36,372 nucleotides of DNA from Bacteroidales bacterium (GTDB lineage Bacteria > Bacteroidota > Bacteroidia > Bacteroidales > Bacteroidaceae), in contig JAAYUD010000006.1 in assembly GCA_012517855.1 (NCBI GenBank), forward strand, positions 1-36,372, in the 5' to 3' direction. Both the position numbers and the translations under genes were made by a program. This document shows, piece after piece, positions 8,081-17,589 of this stretch. Below the pieces are notes generated by a model. The model searched no databases. It was not told the DNA's origin and saw only the letters and a list, made by a program, of their open reading frames with translations. The first letter of the stretch is position 1. Each line of letters begins with the position of its first letter.

Positions 8081-8104
8081 CACCCGAAGATTAAACTTCG
8101 GGTG
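8081..8104 (-). terminator. Hairpin after the C69 dipeptidase gene
   Basis: CACCCGAAG (8081-8089) and CTTCGGGTG (8096-8104) pair perfectly over 9 bp around a 6-nt loop. On the minus strand it is followed by TATTTGTTTTC, a weak T tract. It lies between the C69 dipeptidase stop and the MATE start, so it may be a terminator or a leader hairpin that limits read-through. Confidence 0.6.
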
Positions 8105-8150
8105 CAAAAGTAATATATTTTATAACGATTATCGTTTCTTCAAGCAGTTT

Positions 8151-9797
8151 TTATTTCTTCACCACCTCGGTAGGAATCAAATATCGATCGCCCGTCTGCT
8201 TAACATATTCTTTGAGAAATTCAGCAGGATACCCCGGACGTTTCACGGGAAGAGCCATACCCCACTTATCTTTCAAGAACTTTCCTTTGCGTTCCTGACG
8301 TACAACTCCATCACAATATTTCACGACCAAAAATTCGCCTAATTTACGCCAAGCATCATGAGTGCTTTGCGCACACGCTACCGTATAATTGGTAAGCATC
8401 TTCTTCGCCGCATTAGGATTGGTTTTGTATAAAGCCATTGCTGCGGCTTCAATACTATCCTGATTGTGATTAAAACGGTTTTCGATTTCAGATTGTAAAG
8501 CTTTCAAATCTCCCACCATCAAATCGTAACGAGGATATATCATATTGGCTACCCAATTGAACACCCAAAAAGAAGAATCCCAATTAAAAGTAACATAATC
8601 GGCTATATGAGAATAGCAATGAGGTATTGTATCGGTGCAGCAATACACAGGAGTGAATACTGTACAATTGGCATCATCAGTGCCGAACCACAACACACCA
8701 CCTACCGCATCGGGCATATCGGCACGCATTTGAGAGACAAATACAAAACCGGTTTGAAAAGTACTTACCGGACGTTCATTGAAATACTTTTTCCCGTCAA
8801 CTGTGAAATCTAAGGGAGATAATCTATAGGGGGAATGATAGGGACCAGCGCCCATATCTTTGCTAATATCAAGCGGAGTATTCTCATAATGATCGCGCAT
8901 GGCATTCTTTATATCTTGAACGCTGATCTTGCGATTCGGCTTTACATAAAGCGGCATCGGGACATCACTTTTACCCAATACATACGGTAGATATTCATTT
9001 CCGTTATCGGTAAAACGATTGTAAAAGCTCCATACACGGGCTTCACAATAACGACGAGCACTAAAATCCAGAGGAGCATAAGCATCGGCAAAACTGAAAT
9101 CTTTATTGACGCCAGTAAAGTATCCCTTAGAACGGGCAAAGGAAATAACATCTGCCGAATAAATACAATTTTTAGGATCGTTGAGAGGGAACTGATGGAT
9201 ACGGCTCTGATTGGCATGAGCTGCGATACAATCATCAGGGATACGGACAGCAACCCAAACAGCTCCGCGCATCCCCGGACCTTTACCTACCATCTCGAGC
9301 ATCCATACTTCATTGGGATCGGCTACAGTAAATGTTTCTCCTTCGCTACAATAGCCATATTCGGCAACTAATGTTGTCATCACCTTTATAGCCTCGCCAG
9401 CCGAACGCGAACGTTGCAGAGCAATATATATCAAACTACCGTAATCGACAACTCCCAAACTGTCCATCAACTCAGGGCGCCCTCCAAAGGTTGTTTCGCC
9501 AATTGTAACTTGATATTCGTTGGTATTTCCGATAACATTATATGTCTGATGAGCCTCTTTAATCTGACCGTGAAAACGTCCGGTATCCCAATCGTAAATA
9601 TCTCGCAACGAGCCATCAGGATGAATGGCGGCAGGATAATGATACAACTCACCGAAAAGGCCATAGCTATCGGCTGCATAAGACACAATAGTGGAACCAT
9701 CGGTCGAAGCCGATTTGCCCACAATAAAATTAGTACATGCTGTAGAGTAAGAATAGCATAACAGCAAAAGTAACAGAGGAAAATATCTTTTTCTCAT
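8151..9797 (-). CDS. Secreted C69 (U34) family dipeptidase
   Basis: N-terminal nucleophile peptidase of 548 residues, in the usual range. A signal peptide (residues 1-20, ending YSTA) precedes Cys21 of CTNFIVGKSASTDGSTIVSY, the signature in which the mature N-terminal Cys is the nucleophile; the enzyme therefore activates on signal removal. Further family marks are YDWDTGRFHGQIKEAHQTYNVIGNTNEYQ, IGETTFGG, and GEAIKVMTTLVAEYGYCSEGETF. It would hydrolyse dipeptides in the periplasm or outside the cell. A TATCTTTG box at 9826-9819 on the minus strand suggests its own promoter in the 35-nt gap after the ABC permease gene. No sign of damage. Confidence 0.92.
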   Translation of the reverse strand: MRKRYFPLLLLLLCYSYSTACTNFIVGKSASTDGSTIVSYAADSYGLFGELYHYPAAIHPDGSLRDIYDWDTGRFHGQIKEAHQTYNVIGNTNEYQVTIGETTFGGRPELMDSLGVVDYGSLIYIALQRSRSAGEAIKVMTTLVAEYGYCSEGETFTVADPNEVWMLEMVGKGPGMRGAVWVAVRIPDDCIAAHANQSRIHQFPLNDPKNCIYSADVISFARSKGYFTGVNKDFSFADAYAPLDFSARRYCEARVWSFYNRFTDNGNEYLPYVLGKSDVPMPLYVKPNRKISVQDIKNAMRDHYENTPLDISKDMGAGPYHSPYRLSPLDFTVDGKKYFNERPVSTFQTGFVFVSQMRADMPDAVGGVLWFGTDDANCTVFTPVYCCTDTIPHCYSHIADYVTFNWDSSFWVFNWVANMIYPRYDLMVGDLKALQSEIENRFNHNQDSIEAAAMALYKTNPNAAKKMLTNYTVACAQSTHDAWRKLGEFLVVKYCDGVVRQERKGKFLKDKWGMALPVKRPGYPAEFLKEYVKQTGDRYLIPTEVVKK

Positions 9798-9832
9798 ATC
9801 AAAAATTCATGTTTTGTGCAAAGATAAGGCTT

Positions 9833-11119
9833 TTATTGTACATCTCCATTATTAGCAAAAGATTCTTTTGCCAATTTGGCCTTCATTTCCTGATACTTTT
9901 TGATGGTACGCAAACGACTCATTAGAATCTGTCCCCTATAGACAAAACACGTCGTAACAAAATAGATACCAGTCTGTAACCATAAGGCATGATATTCAAA
10001 CTTCACATCGGCCAAATCTGCAGACAGATTGTTAATTCTGACAAAACCATTGATGCCAAAGGTAGAAGGAAAGAGATAGGATACATACTTCCAAAAGACA
10101 GGAATACCCGATCCCGGCCATGAGATACCACTCAAAAATAACATAGGAACAGAAAAGAATGCAAATAGAATCATCGGCTTTTCACGATTGCGTACAAAGA
10201 CTGAAACTGTCATGGCAAAGAAAATGCATTAAAGAAGATAAGCCAGTGAAAATAAAGATAATGTAGCAGGATGGTCAAGCTGATTAAGAGAAAAAAGATG
10301 CGGGATAACCAACAGCACCCATGTCGCAGTAACCATATATATCATCAAATAACATAATGCTTTACCAAAAACTATCCGAATAGTACCATTATAATGCCTA
10401 TTAATGGGGACTAAATTTCTAAAACGATTTGTCTCGACAGCTGTACCGGCCGACATTCCTATGCCAAACACCAGTGTCTGCTGAAGAATAAGCATCAATA
10501 CCGCAGGAATCAAAAAACAAGCATAGCCGCTCTGTGGATTGAATAGAGCCACATTGGTATACTCAATTGGAGAAGTGCTAACCGCTTCTTCCCTATCCGT
10601 CGTAGTATTACCCATGCGCTGTATTTTGATTTTTCGATTCATATCCAACGAAACATCGGTGCATGCCGAATAGAGAGACTTATAATAAAACATGCTGCCC
10701 ATATCGCAATAAGCTTGGACATGCACCTGCTCCCAGAAATTAATATTATTGATTTTCTTGCTGAAATCGGAAGGAATACGAAGTATACCATAGGCTTTAT
10801 GTTCCTTCATTGCCTGCTCAGCATCTGCCATATCATTGGAATAGCCGATAACTTGAACATCAGGAGAAGCATCTACCTTGCGAACAAATTCACGACTCAA
10901 AAAAGAATGGTCTTCATCGACAACGACAACAGGGACTTCATGCACAACTTCTTCATTGTATATAAAAGCATAAAGCATAGGATAACCCAGTGGCACTAGG
11001 ATAAAGAATATAAACACACCCTGATCCTTAAAACACTTGACCATCTCTCTCTTCCAAATATAAAAGATATCTTCAGTGCCCTCTATAATAATATTAAAAA
11101 GACTTTTCGATTTCTTCAT
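9833..11119 (-). pseudogene. ABC-2 type permease of an export operon, interrupted by an in-frame TAA
   Basis: The frame encodes 296 residues from ATG 11119, then TAA at 10231-10229, then continues in the same frame (CIFFAM...) to 9833; the full frame would be 427 residues, close to the 396 of the neighbouring permease. The N-terminal part has a membrane anchor (FFILVPLGYPMLYAFIYN), a long extracytoplasmic domain and the membrane block GYACFLIPAVLMLILQQTL. The part after the stop holds the conserved core VRNREKPMILFAFFSVPMLFLSGISWPG. This is one substitution, not a frameshift. Re-initiation at ATG 10213 could give a second polypeptide. The preceding permease gene overlaps its ATG by one base (TAATG), so it is translationally coupled. 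Sequencing error, a recent null mutation or a split protein are all possible. Confidence 0.8.
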
Positions 11120-12309
11120 TATGGTATATAATTATAATAAATGAGAGCCTTCTTTAATCGATATATAAGGAAATAAGGCGCCAACATAAACAACAACAAT
11201 GCCAAATAACTGGCCCAAGAGTAAACCATCGGGTATCCATTAAGAGCTTGATCGACATATATCAGATAATAATGTCGTAATGGGAAAAGATTAGCCAAAG
11301 CCTGGAGCATTGGGTTCATTGCTATTTCCGGAAAACTGAATCCCGATATAGAAAACGAGACGACCCCCCACAAAGTAGCGAGGCTTAATCCAAATCGCAA
11401 CGTAGGAGCAATACTAATAAATACGACACCTAAACTTTGGCTTGCCAATACAAGACATAGCATTGAAACCAACATCGGCAAAATACCGCTATTGCAGGGA
11501 TAATGCAAATAGCCATATAGATAGACATTATAAAGCACCCCCATCAACGTAAATACAATAGTCTGAGGTAACAATTTGGCATAAATGGAAATAAAAATTG
11601 AATTATTTCCCAAATGCAACCATTCCCGAGCTGTTCTATCTTTTATTTCGACCCCAATAGCATAGGCGGTTATCAGAAAAATCATCATCATCATGATACC
11701 GGGCAACAATATATTATTTAGATAGATAGCGTAATTTATCCATGGATTACCTATCGGATGAGCATCAATAACGATAGGTTGCAGATAAGCCAGACTTTGC
11801 TTCTCGGTCATACCATGTCCATAAAGCACTTGACGTTGAGCTGCAGCAGAACTCAACTCGCCCATCATTCTAAAATCCTTATACATCAAAGAACCTGCAA
11901 GCATTATAGAATTGTTGGTATAAAAAGATACTCGTGGTTGACGCTGTGCATTGACATCTTTTGACAAATGATGAGGAATGAAAAAGAAACCATATATTTT
12001 GCCCTGTTGCATATCTTTTGTAGCTGCTGCAATATTCGGATAATGGGCTATGACATTTGTTTCACCAAAAGCATTCAGATTACGTACTATCTGACGAACA
12101 GTTTTACTATTATCTTCTATAACAACCCCGGCAGGAAACTTTTTCGGAGATCCGGAGTACATCAATGTTGTAAAAAGAACATAGCAAAAAGCAGGAGCAA
12201 TGAACATGGCAAACAGATAAATAGGATCTTTAAGATACCTTTTACATTCACGCAAGAATACTTGCCTGAAAGCTATAAATTTAATATGTCGTTTCGGCTC
12301 ACCGTTCAC
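11119..12309 (-). CDS. ABC-2 type permease of a tripartite exporter
   Basis: Inner-membrane protein of 396 residues in the YhhJ/YbhS-like ABC-2 permease family. One N-terminal anchor (LFAMFIAPAFCYVLFTTLMY) is followed by a periplasmic domain of about 150 residues and then five or so membrane segments with FSISGFSFPEIAMNPMLQALANLFPLRHYYLIYVDQ, the family's conserved C-terminal block. I accept GTG 12309 as the start: it follows the hlyD stop by one base, and AAGGA lies upstream within the end of hlyD. With the next gene it would form a permease pair. No ATP-binding subunit is encoded nearby. Confidence 0.88.
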   Translation of the reverse strand: MNGEPKRHIKFIAFRQVFLRECKRYLKDPIYLFAMFIAPAFCYVLFTTLMYSGSPKKFPAGVVIEDNSKTVRQIVRNLNAFGETNVIAHYPNIAAATKDMQQGKIYGFFFIPHHLSKDVNAQRQPRVSFYTNNSIMLAGSLMYKDFRMMGELSSAAAQRQVLYGHGMTEKQSLAYLQPIVIDAHPIGNPWINYAIYLNNILLPGIMMMMIFLITAYAIGVEIKDRTAREWLHLGNNSIFISIYAKLLPQTIVFTLMGVLYNVYLYGYLHYPCNSGILPMLVSMLCLVLASQSLGVVFISIAPTLRFGLSLATLWGVVSFSISGFSFPEIAMNPMLQALANLFPLRHYYLIYVDQALNGYPMVYSWASYLALLLFMLAPYFLIYRLKKALIYYNYIP

Positions 12310-12310
12310 T

Positions 12311-13315
12311 TTACTTTATTTCCTTCTTTAATATAACAGACATTCCGGGACGTAAACCATCAACATATTCGACAGGACGGGCCTTCACTTCAAAAGTTTT
12401 CAAGTCATATTGTCCTGTCGTTTTGGTAGCCTTCCATGCAGCATACGTTCCCAAATCTTTCATATAATAGACTTTCAGATTGATTTTTTTATTGCCTAAT
12501 GCGGGAACAAAAGCTTCTATAGAAGCACCTATTTTAATTTCTTTCAATAAGTCTTCACGTACATTGAATGTAACCCACTTAGATTTCATTATGGCAATGC
12601 TCATTATTGGTGCGCCGGTTCCAACCAACTCTCCTACTTGCGGATAAGTTTCTGTTACTTCTCCGTCACAAGGTGCTATCAAATAAGTTTCTTTGATATA
12701 CGAATTAACCTCGGCAACTGCTCCTTTAGCCCGTTGAACCAATGCTGCAGCAGCTTCTTTATCTTCCCGTTGAGCACCATTCACTGCCATCGTATATTGA
12801 GAATGAGCTGCTTTTTCGGTAGAAACAGCAGCATCACGTTGTGCAATTGCCTCGTCAAGTTTTTGTGCAGGAAGAACTCCCTCTGCATTTAGGTTCTTTA
12901 CTCTAGCATAGGTTTTTTGAGCTATTTGTACTCCAGCTTTTGCCTTTTGCCACATATCGTATGCCCCTTGAATCTGCTCTTGACGAGTACCTCTTATAGC
13001 CTTCATATTTTGTGCTTGTGCTGCATTTTCAGCTGCTTGAGCCTGAAGCAGTTTTGCCTCAACATCGGGAGCAACCATTACAGCAAGAGTGTCACCTACA
13101 TGAACAGTATCCCCTTCTTGCTTGCACAACCGGAAAACACGAGCCGGGACTTTACTCGAAACCCTGAATTCATCCACATCGACTTCTCCTTGAATAATCT
13201 CAGGACCCTTGCGAAGCATAAAAAAGCCAACAACAGCAACGACCAAAATGATTCCCGTTAATGTAAGAAATGCCAATAACAAATCTTTGTTTTCTCTTTT
13301 AAATTGTGATGCCAT
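12311..13315 (-). CDS. HlyD family periplasmic adaptor (membrane fusion protein)
   Basis: Protein of 334 residues anchored by one N-terminal membrane segment (LLLAFLTLTGIILVVAVVGFFML, about residues 12-34). Next come the first half of a lipoyl/barrel-sandwich domain (VDEFRVSSKVPARVFRLCKQEGDTVHVGDTLAVM), an alpha-helical hairpin with coiled-coil character (residues 95-195, Ala/Gln/Lys-rich), the second half of the lipoyl domain (TYLIAPCDGEVTETYPQVGELVGTGAPIM) and a beta-barrel. It would bridge the permeases to the TolC-like channel. It lies second in the tolC-hlyD-permease-permease operon, 56 nt after tolC. Confidence 0.92.
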   Translation of the reverse strand: MASQFKRENKDLLLAFLTLTGIILVVAVVGFFMLRKGPEIIQGEVDVDEFRVSSKVPARVFRLCKQEGDTVHVGDTLAVMVAPDVEAKLLQAQAAENAAQAQNMKAIRGTRQEQIQGAYDMWQKAKAGVQIAQKTYARVKNLNAEGVLPAQKLDEAIAQRDAAVSTEKAAHSQYTMAVNGAQREDKEAAAALVQRAKGAVAEVNSYIKETYLIAPCDGEVTETYPQVGELVGTGAPIMSIAIMKSKWVTFNVREDLLKEIKIGASIEAFVPALGNKKINLKVYYMKDLGTYAAWKATKTTGQYDLKTFEVKARPVEYVDGLRPGMSVILKKEIK

Positions 13316-13371
13316 ATTGTAATATTCTTTTTATTTCTATATTCAAATTACAAAAAGATATAAGATAACGA

Positions 13372-14841
13372 TTATTTCAAAGTGCCTAAAGCCTTCTGCA
13401 AACAAATATCCGTTAACTTAATATCAACCTCCGAATCTATCTTCTCAGAGAGTGCCTGTACCCATGCAGTATGTGCTTCGAGTACATTACTAGCAGGAAT
13501 AACTCCTTCTTTGAAACCGACATTTGCATAACGAAGATTTTCCTCGGCTTTCTCCATATTCTTCTTTGCCATAGCATAACGTTTCAGAGCTTCATTCACT
13601 TTATAAGCCGATTGATTTACTTGCAACTCTATTTTTTCACGAGCGTCACTCAACTGATAGCGGGTAATATTTGCTTCTGCTTTAGCCTGGCGAACCTTAT
13701 TTATCCCCTCACCCCAATTCCAAATAGGAACTTTTAGTGTAACACCGACACTCCACATACCTTTGAATTTCTTTTCGAAACCATTGTAAATACTTGGATT
13801 ACTTACAAGATAATTACCGACAAACGATACTTGAGGCAAATAATCGGCACGAGCAATATTGACTTTCTCATCATATATTTTTGTAGCAAGTTCTAAACTT
13901 TTCAACTCCGGACGATTATCATAAGCGGTCTTCATTTCGAATTGAGCCTTAAGCGGATTAACTGAAAGATTATCGATCTCTTCATCTGCCAGATGGATAG
14001 GCAAATCCAAATTAATACCACAAATCTGGCAAAGCAACATTTTAGAAAGGCTCAATCCATCTTCGACTTTAGTCAAGGTCATTTCGGCCTCATTAACCTT
14101 TACCCGTACAGACAAGCCATCGGCTTTCGTAGCAAAGCCATTAGCTATCATTTGTTGAATATCATGATCAAGAGCGTTGAGCAATTTCAGATAGCTTTCA
14201 GCCAATTTTTCCTTATTAATCAAAGAAATAACCTGCCAATAAGCTTGGTCAACATTCATTATAACTTCTTGCATCCCCGTTTCATGCTGTTGAGAAGCCA
14301 ACTGCTCAGCATAATTGGTTATACGATCATAAGCTCTGATTTTACCACCCATAAAGACCGGTTGAACTAAAGTCAAAGCACCGGTATAAACATTTCTCGT
14401 ATCTGTTCGAAAAGCATCAACAAGAGAAGAGCCAGCTCCATTCAAGCCCGATACCAGCGTAGGGATATAAGTAGAACCCAGCGACGATATCATTGGTGCT
14501 AAATCCGGAAACTTTGTAGCTAAAGCCGTAGCTACTTCTTGTACAGTAGCTCCTGCCTTAGTTCCCATGCTCTCCAAAGCGCTTTTTTGATCTCTATTTA
14601 AAATAGAAGCTTCACGCTGATTGTGCAAATAGCCACCCTCCGCATACAATTTAGGGAGATAATTGGTTTTTGCAACTTCATGTTGATAACGGGCTACATT
14701 GATTTTTTCACCTGAAATTCTAAGTTCTTTATTATTTGCTATAGCCAATGCCCTACAACTATCAAGTGTCAAAGTTTGCGCTTCAACACTTGACGCTATT
14801 ATAGCCAAAATAAAGGAAATAGAGTATAATCTTTTTATCAT
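13372..14841 (-). CDS. TolC family outer membrane efflux protein
   Basis: Outer-membrane channel protein of 489 residues from ATG 14841, with signal peptide MIKRLYSISFILAIIASSVEAQ. The body shows the two-fold TolC repeat of long amphipathic helices: LTLDSCRALAIANNKELRISGEKI near the N-terminus and RPELKSLELATKIYDEKVNIARADYLPQVSFVGNY in the second half, ending in VLEAHTAWVQALSEKIDSEVDIKLTDICLQKALGTL. I prefer ATG 14841 to 14865 because GAGG lies just upstream and the signal peptide starts there. A minus-strand TATCTTTG (14896-14889) is a -7-like box about 48 nt before the start, so this gene heads the export operon. Confidence 0.92.
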   Translation of the reverse strand: MIKRLYSISFILAIIASSVEAQTLTLDSCRALAIANNKELRISGEKINVARYQHEVAKTNYLPKLYAEGGYLHNQREASILNRDQKSALESMGTKAGATVQEVATALATKFPDLAPMISSLGSTYIPTLVSGLNGAGSSLVDAFRTDTRNVYTGALTLVQPVFMGGKIRAYDRITNYAEQLASQQHETGMQEVIMNVDQAYWQVISLINKEKLAESYLKLLNALDHDIQQMIANGFATKADGLSVRVKVNEAEMTLTKVEDGLSLSKMLLCQICGINLDLPIHLADEEIDNLSVNPLKAQFEMKTAYDNRPELKSLELATKIYDEKVNIARADYLPQVSFVGNYLVSNPSIYNGFEKKFKGMWSVGVTLKVPIWNWGEGINKVRQAKAEANITRYQLSDAREKIELQVNQSAYKVNEALKRYAMAKKNMEKAEENLRYANVGFKEGVIPASNVLEAHTAWVQALSEKIDSEVDIKLTDICLQKALGTLK

Positions 14842-14984
14842 ATCCTCTTTATTTAAATACGCCAAACCACCTATTCAAAAAGGCATTACAAAGATAGAGA
14901 AAGACTATTAAAATTTAATCATTTGCTTTCTTTTTTTTAACAATATTATCGGTTGAAGGACAGAAATCAAGAGCAAAAGACTAA

Positions 14985-16091
14985 TTAGTGAACAATAACA
15001 CGCTGTGTCGGCGCGTGTTCTACATTTCGTTTGTCTACTTGTCGCACCATTGATGCAGCAAGAGATAAAAAAGCCTTTCCCGTTATCGTATTTTCATCGA
15101 GCGACACAGGTTCGCCATTATCACCTGATTCACAAATGCTCTGAACGATCGGGATTTGCCCCAAAAGGGGTACATTCATTTCGTCAGCAAGTTTTTTACA
15201 TCCTTCTCGACCAAAAATATAATACTTATTTTCAGGTAATTCGGCCGGTGTGAACCAAGACATATTTTCCACCAGTCCTAAGATTGGTACATTCACCTTG
15301 TCATTTGTGAACATATTAATGCCTTTCTTTGCATCGGCAAGAGCCACAGCTTGCGGTGTGCTTACTACAACCGCTCCAGTCAATGCCAATGTTTGTACAA
15401 TCGTAAGATGTATATCACTTGTTCCGGGTGGCAAATCGATAAGGAAATAATCTAATGGACCCCAATCGGCATCTGCAATAAGCTGCTTCAAAGCATTGCT
15501 AGCCATACCACCACGCCATACCGTAGCCTGTTCCGGATTAACAAAGAAACCGATGGAAAGCACCTTTACCCCATATTTTTCAACAGGGACAACCATATCT
15601 CGTCCATCTTTCTGAATGCCATAAGGACGAGCGTCTTCTATATGAAACATTTTGGGTATAGATGGGCCGAAAATATCGGCATCAAGCAATCCCACCCGAT
15701 AGCCCAATTTTACCAGAGAGACAGCAAGGTTAGAAGCGATTGTCGATTTGCCAACTCCACCTTTCCCCGAAGAAATACCGATTATATTCATCACTTGCGG
15801 CAAAAACTTTTCAGGTTCGGGACGAGCTGTCTTGATGGTTTTCACATCAATATTGCCCTCAATTTCCACGTCCTTATCGACATAAGTTTTGATAGCAGCC
15901 TCAGCCGATTTAATAACCGATTTCAAAAACGGATCCGTAGGTTTCTCAAAAACAAGCGAGAAAGAAACTTTCATGCCATCGATACGGATGTTATCATCTA
16001 CCATTCCAGCCTCAACAATATTTTTTCCTGTGCCGGGATAGCGCACATGAGTCAAAGCATCTAATATTAATTGTGGATATAAAGTAATCAT
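14985..16091 (-). CDS. apbC: Mrp/ApbC family P-loop ATPase, iron-sulfur cluster carrier
   Basis: Cytosolic protein of 368 residues that would carry and transfer Fe-S clusters. Residues 1-80 form the MIP18/DUF59-like domain (QLILDALTHVRYPGTGKNIVEAGMV). The ParA/MinD-like ATPase has the deviant Walker A GKGGVGKST at 109-117, LLDADIFGPSIPKMF, and the family motifs DWGPLDYFLIDLPPGTSD and TPQAVALADAKKG. The CxxC pair expected after ENM for cluster bridging is absent: the stretch reads ENMSWFTPAELPENKYYIFG, with one Cys (C298) a little later. I recall this WFTPAELP form in other Bacteroidetes, so it is probably lineage-wide. It begins 23 nt after trmB and is the last gene of the housekeeping run. 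Confidence 0.92.
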   Translation of the reverse strand: MITLYPQLILDALTHVRYPGTGKNIVEAGMVDDNIRIDGMKVSFSLVFEKPTDPFLKSVIKSAEAAIKTYVDKDVEIEGNIDVKTIKTARPEPEKFLPQVMNIIGISSGKGGVGKSTIASNLAVSLVKLGYRVGLLDADIFGPSIPKMFHIEDARPYGIQKDGRDMVVPVEKYGVKVLSIGFFVNPEQATVWRGGMASNALKQLIADADWGPLDYFLIDLPPGTSDIHLTIVQTLALTGAVVVSTPQAVALADAKKGINMFTNDKVNVPILGLVENMSWFTPAELPENKYYIFGREGCKKLADEMNVPLLGQIPIVQSICESGDNGEPVSLDENTITGKAFLSLAASMVRQVDKRNVEHAPTQRVIVH

Positions 16092-16114
16092 AATATATAT
16101 TGTTTTATTGTTTT

Positions 16115-16873
16115 TTATTTTGCTAGTTCAAGCCCGCTTCTCTTGCTACGATTATAACTTCGATAGCTGTCAAGCGGTATTTCTACATCCGGTTCTACCA
16201 GATTTTGAATTTGTGGTAAACAGAAGCGTATATACTTAATAAGGATACCGCGTTGCAACCACTGTTGTTCATAATATGTTTTAATATTCAACGAATCATC
16301 AACTAATTCGGTATGGTACAAATCGTCGGTCAACACCTGCAAAGGTAGATCGTTCGTTTCGACCAATGCCTTAGTATAAGTAAAAAGAAAATGACTATCT
16401 GTCTTGAGGTGAATGACACCACCATCTTTCAAGAACTTACGATAACGCTCCAAGAAAAAAGTCGAAGTCAAACGTTTTGTAAGCGACTTCATTTGAGGAT
16501 CAGGAAAAGTTAGCCATATTTCATCTACCTCATCTTTATCAAAAAAGCGATCGATAATCTCAATATTCGTACGCAAGAAGGCTACGTTCTTCATTCCTTC
16601 CTGAAGAGACTCGGTTGCTCCAGTCCACATTCTGGCACCTTTTATATCTACTGCAATAAAGTTTTTATCAGGGCATAACCGACCTAGCCCGACAGTGTAT
16701 TCAGCTCTTCCACACCCCAACTCCAAAACAAGAGGATGTTCGTTACCAAAAAACTCTTCGTGCCAATGTCCTTTCATATCAAACGGAATATTTTCCAACA
16801 CCGAATACGGATATTGAAAAACATGAGGATATGACTCCATATCAGCAAACTTTTGCAATTTATTCTTTCCCAT
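16115..16873 (-). CDS. trmB: tRNA (guanine-N7)-methyltransferase
   Basis: SAM-dependent Rossmann methyltransferase of 252 residues that modifies G46 in tRNA. Signatures are the SAM loop [32 protein letters not shown], the TrmB hallmark [19 protein letters not shown] (usually TFPDPWxKxRHxKRR, here with a Met and Ser variant) and [14 protein letters not shown]. The start [12 protein letters not shown] at 16873 is the conserved TrmB start in Bacteroidales; an upstream in-frame ATG at 16909 would add 12 unrelated residues. It lies 75 nt after the DUF975 gene and 23 nt before apbC in the minus-strand run. Confidence 0.93.
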   Translation of the reverse strand: MGKNKLQKFADMESYPHVFQYPYSVLENIPFDMKGHWHEEFFGNEHPLVLELGCGRAEYTVGLGRLCPDKNFIAVDIKGARMWTGATESLQEGMKNVAFLRTNIEIIDRFFDKDEVDEIWLTFPDPQMKSLTKRLTSTFFLERYRKFLKDGGVIHLKTDSHFLFTYTKALVETNDLPLQVLTDDLYHTELVDDSLNIKTYYEQQWLQRGILIKYIRFCLPQIQNLVEPDVEIPLDSYRSYNRSKRSGLELAK

Positions 16874-16948
16874 AAGATCATAAATATGTAACGAAGAAAG
16901 AGGGCACATTGATTGCTCATATACCCTCTTTTCTTTTAATAACTATTA

Positions 16949-17563
16949 TTATTCAGCAGCGGCAGTATTTGCCGTTTCCATCTTTGCTTCAAAATCGGCT
17001 TTTACATCTTCATAGAAGGCTGCATTACATGTTGTCACGTAAGGTCCCAACCAAAAGAAACCTATACCGAGAGTCAAGAGACAGAGGATACCCCATCCGA
17101 TGAAATACAGATTCATCAGAAAGAATTTCATTTTGTAGCCTTCCATCATCAACATACTCTTTTCGATGGCACGGTTATAACTCAGCGGCTCATCTTTCAA
17201 TATATAATAAGTCATCGAATAAGAGCAAGCTTTCATTACACCGGGTACCACTAGCAACAACGTCCATAATATAATATAAACACCTTGTAGTAGAAGCGTA
17301 CCCAAATAGCGAAGATATTCATTCGTGAATCCATCAAAAATCTGAGAAAAACGAATTTCTTCTTTTCGGATGAGTCGCAAAAAGATAATACTATATGCCC
17401 ATGACATTGGCAATAATAATATTTGCACTAGTGAACCTACTTTAGGTACACAGCTAATGCCAATATTAAAAAGCATATAAACAAATGTAATCAATGCTGA
17501 TAGAGACCAATGTCCATCAATAGCCGCATAGGCTTGTTTTCGAAGTTCCGAATTTTTTTCCAT
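16949..17563 (-). CDS. DUF975 family integral membrane protein
   Basis: Inner-membrane protein of 204 residues with about five hydrophobic segments. It starts MEKNSELRKQAYAAIDGHWSLSALITFVYML, the usual opening of DUF975 proteins (residues R8-A15 followed by GxW), and contains the conserved ILKDEPLSYNRAIEKSMLMMEGYKMKFFLM, in which the family normally has AxxxSxxLMxGxK. The C-terminal tail is Glu/Ala-rich and cytosolic. Function of the family is unknown. It lies 26 nt after ilvE on the same strand, so it is probably co-transcribed. Confidence 0.85.
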   Translation of the reverse strand: MEKNSELRKQAYAAIDGHWSLSALITFVYMLFNIGISCVPKVGSLVQILLLPMSWAYSIIFLRLIRKEEIRFSQIFDGFTNEYLRYLGTLLLQGVYIILWTLLLVVPGVMKACSYSMTYYILKDEPLSYNRAIEKSMLMMEGYKMKFFLMNLYFIGWGILCLLTLGIGFFWLGPYVTTCNAAFYEDVKADFEAKMETANTAAAE

Positions 17564-17589
17564 CGCAAAGAATATTTAAATGGTAATAA

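Noticed and set aside
10214-10228. Frameshift as the cause of the split permease gene
   Set aside because: The frame before and after the stop is identical (18 nt between TAA and ATG 10213), so it is a nonsense codon and not a shift.
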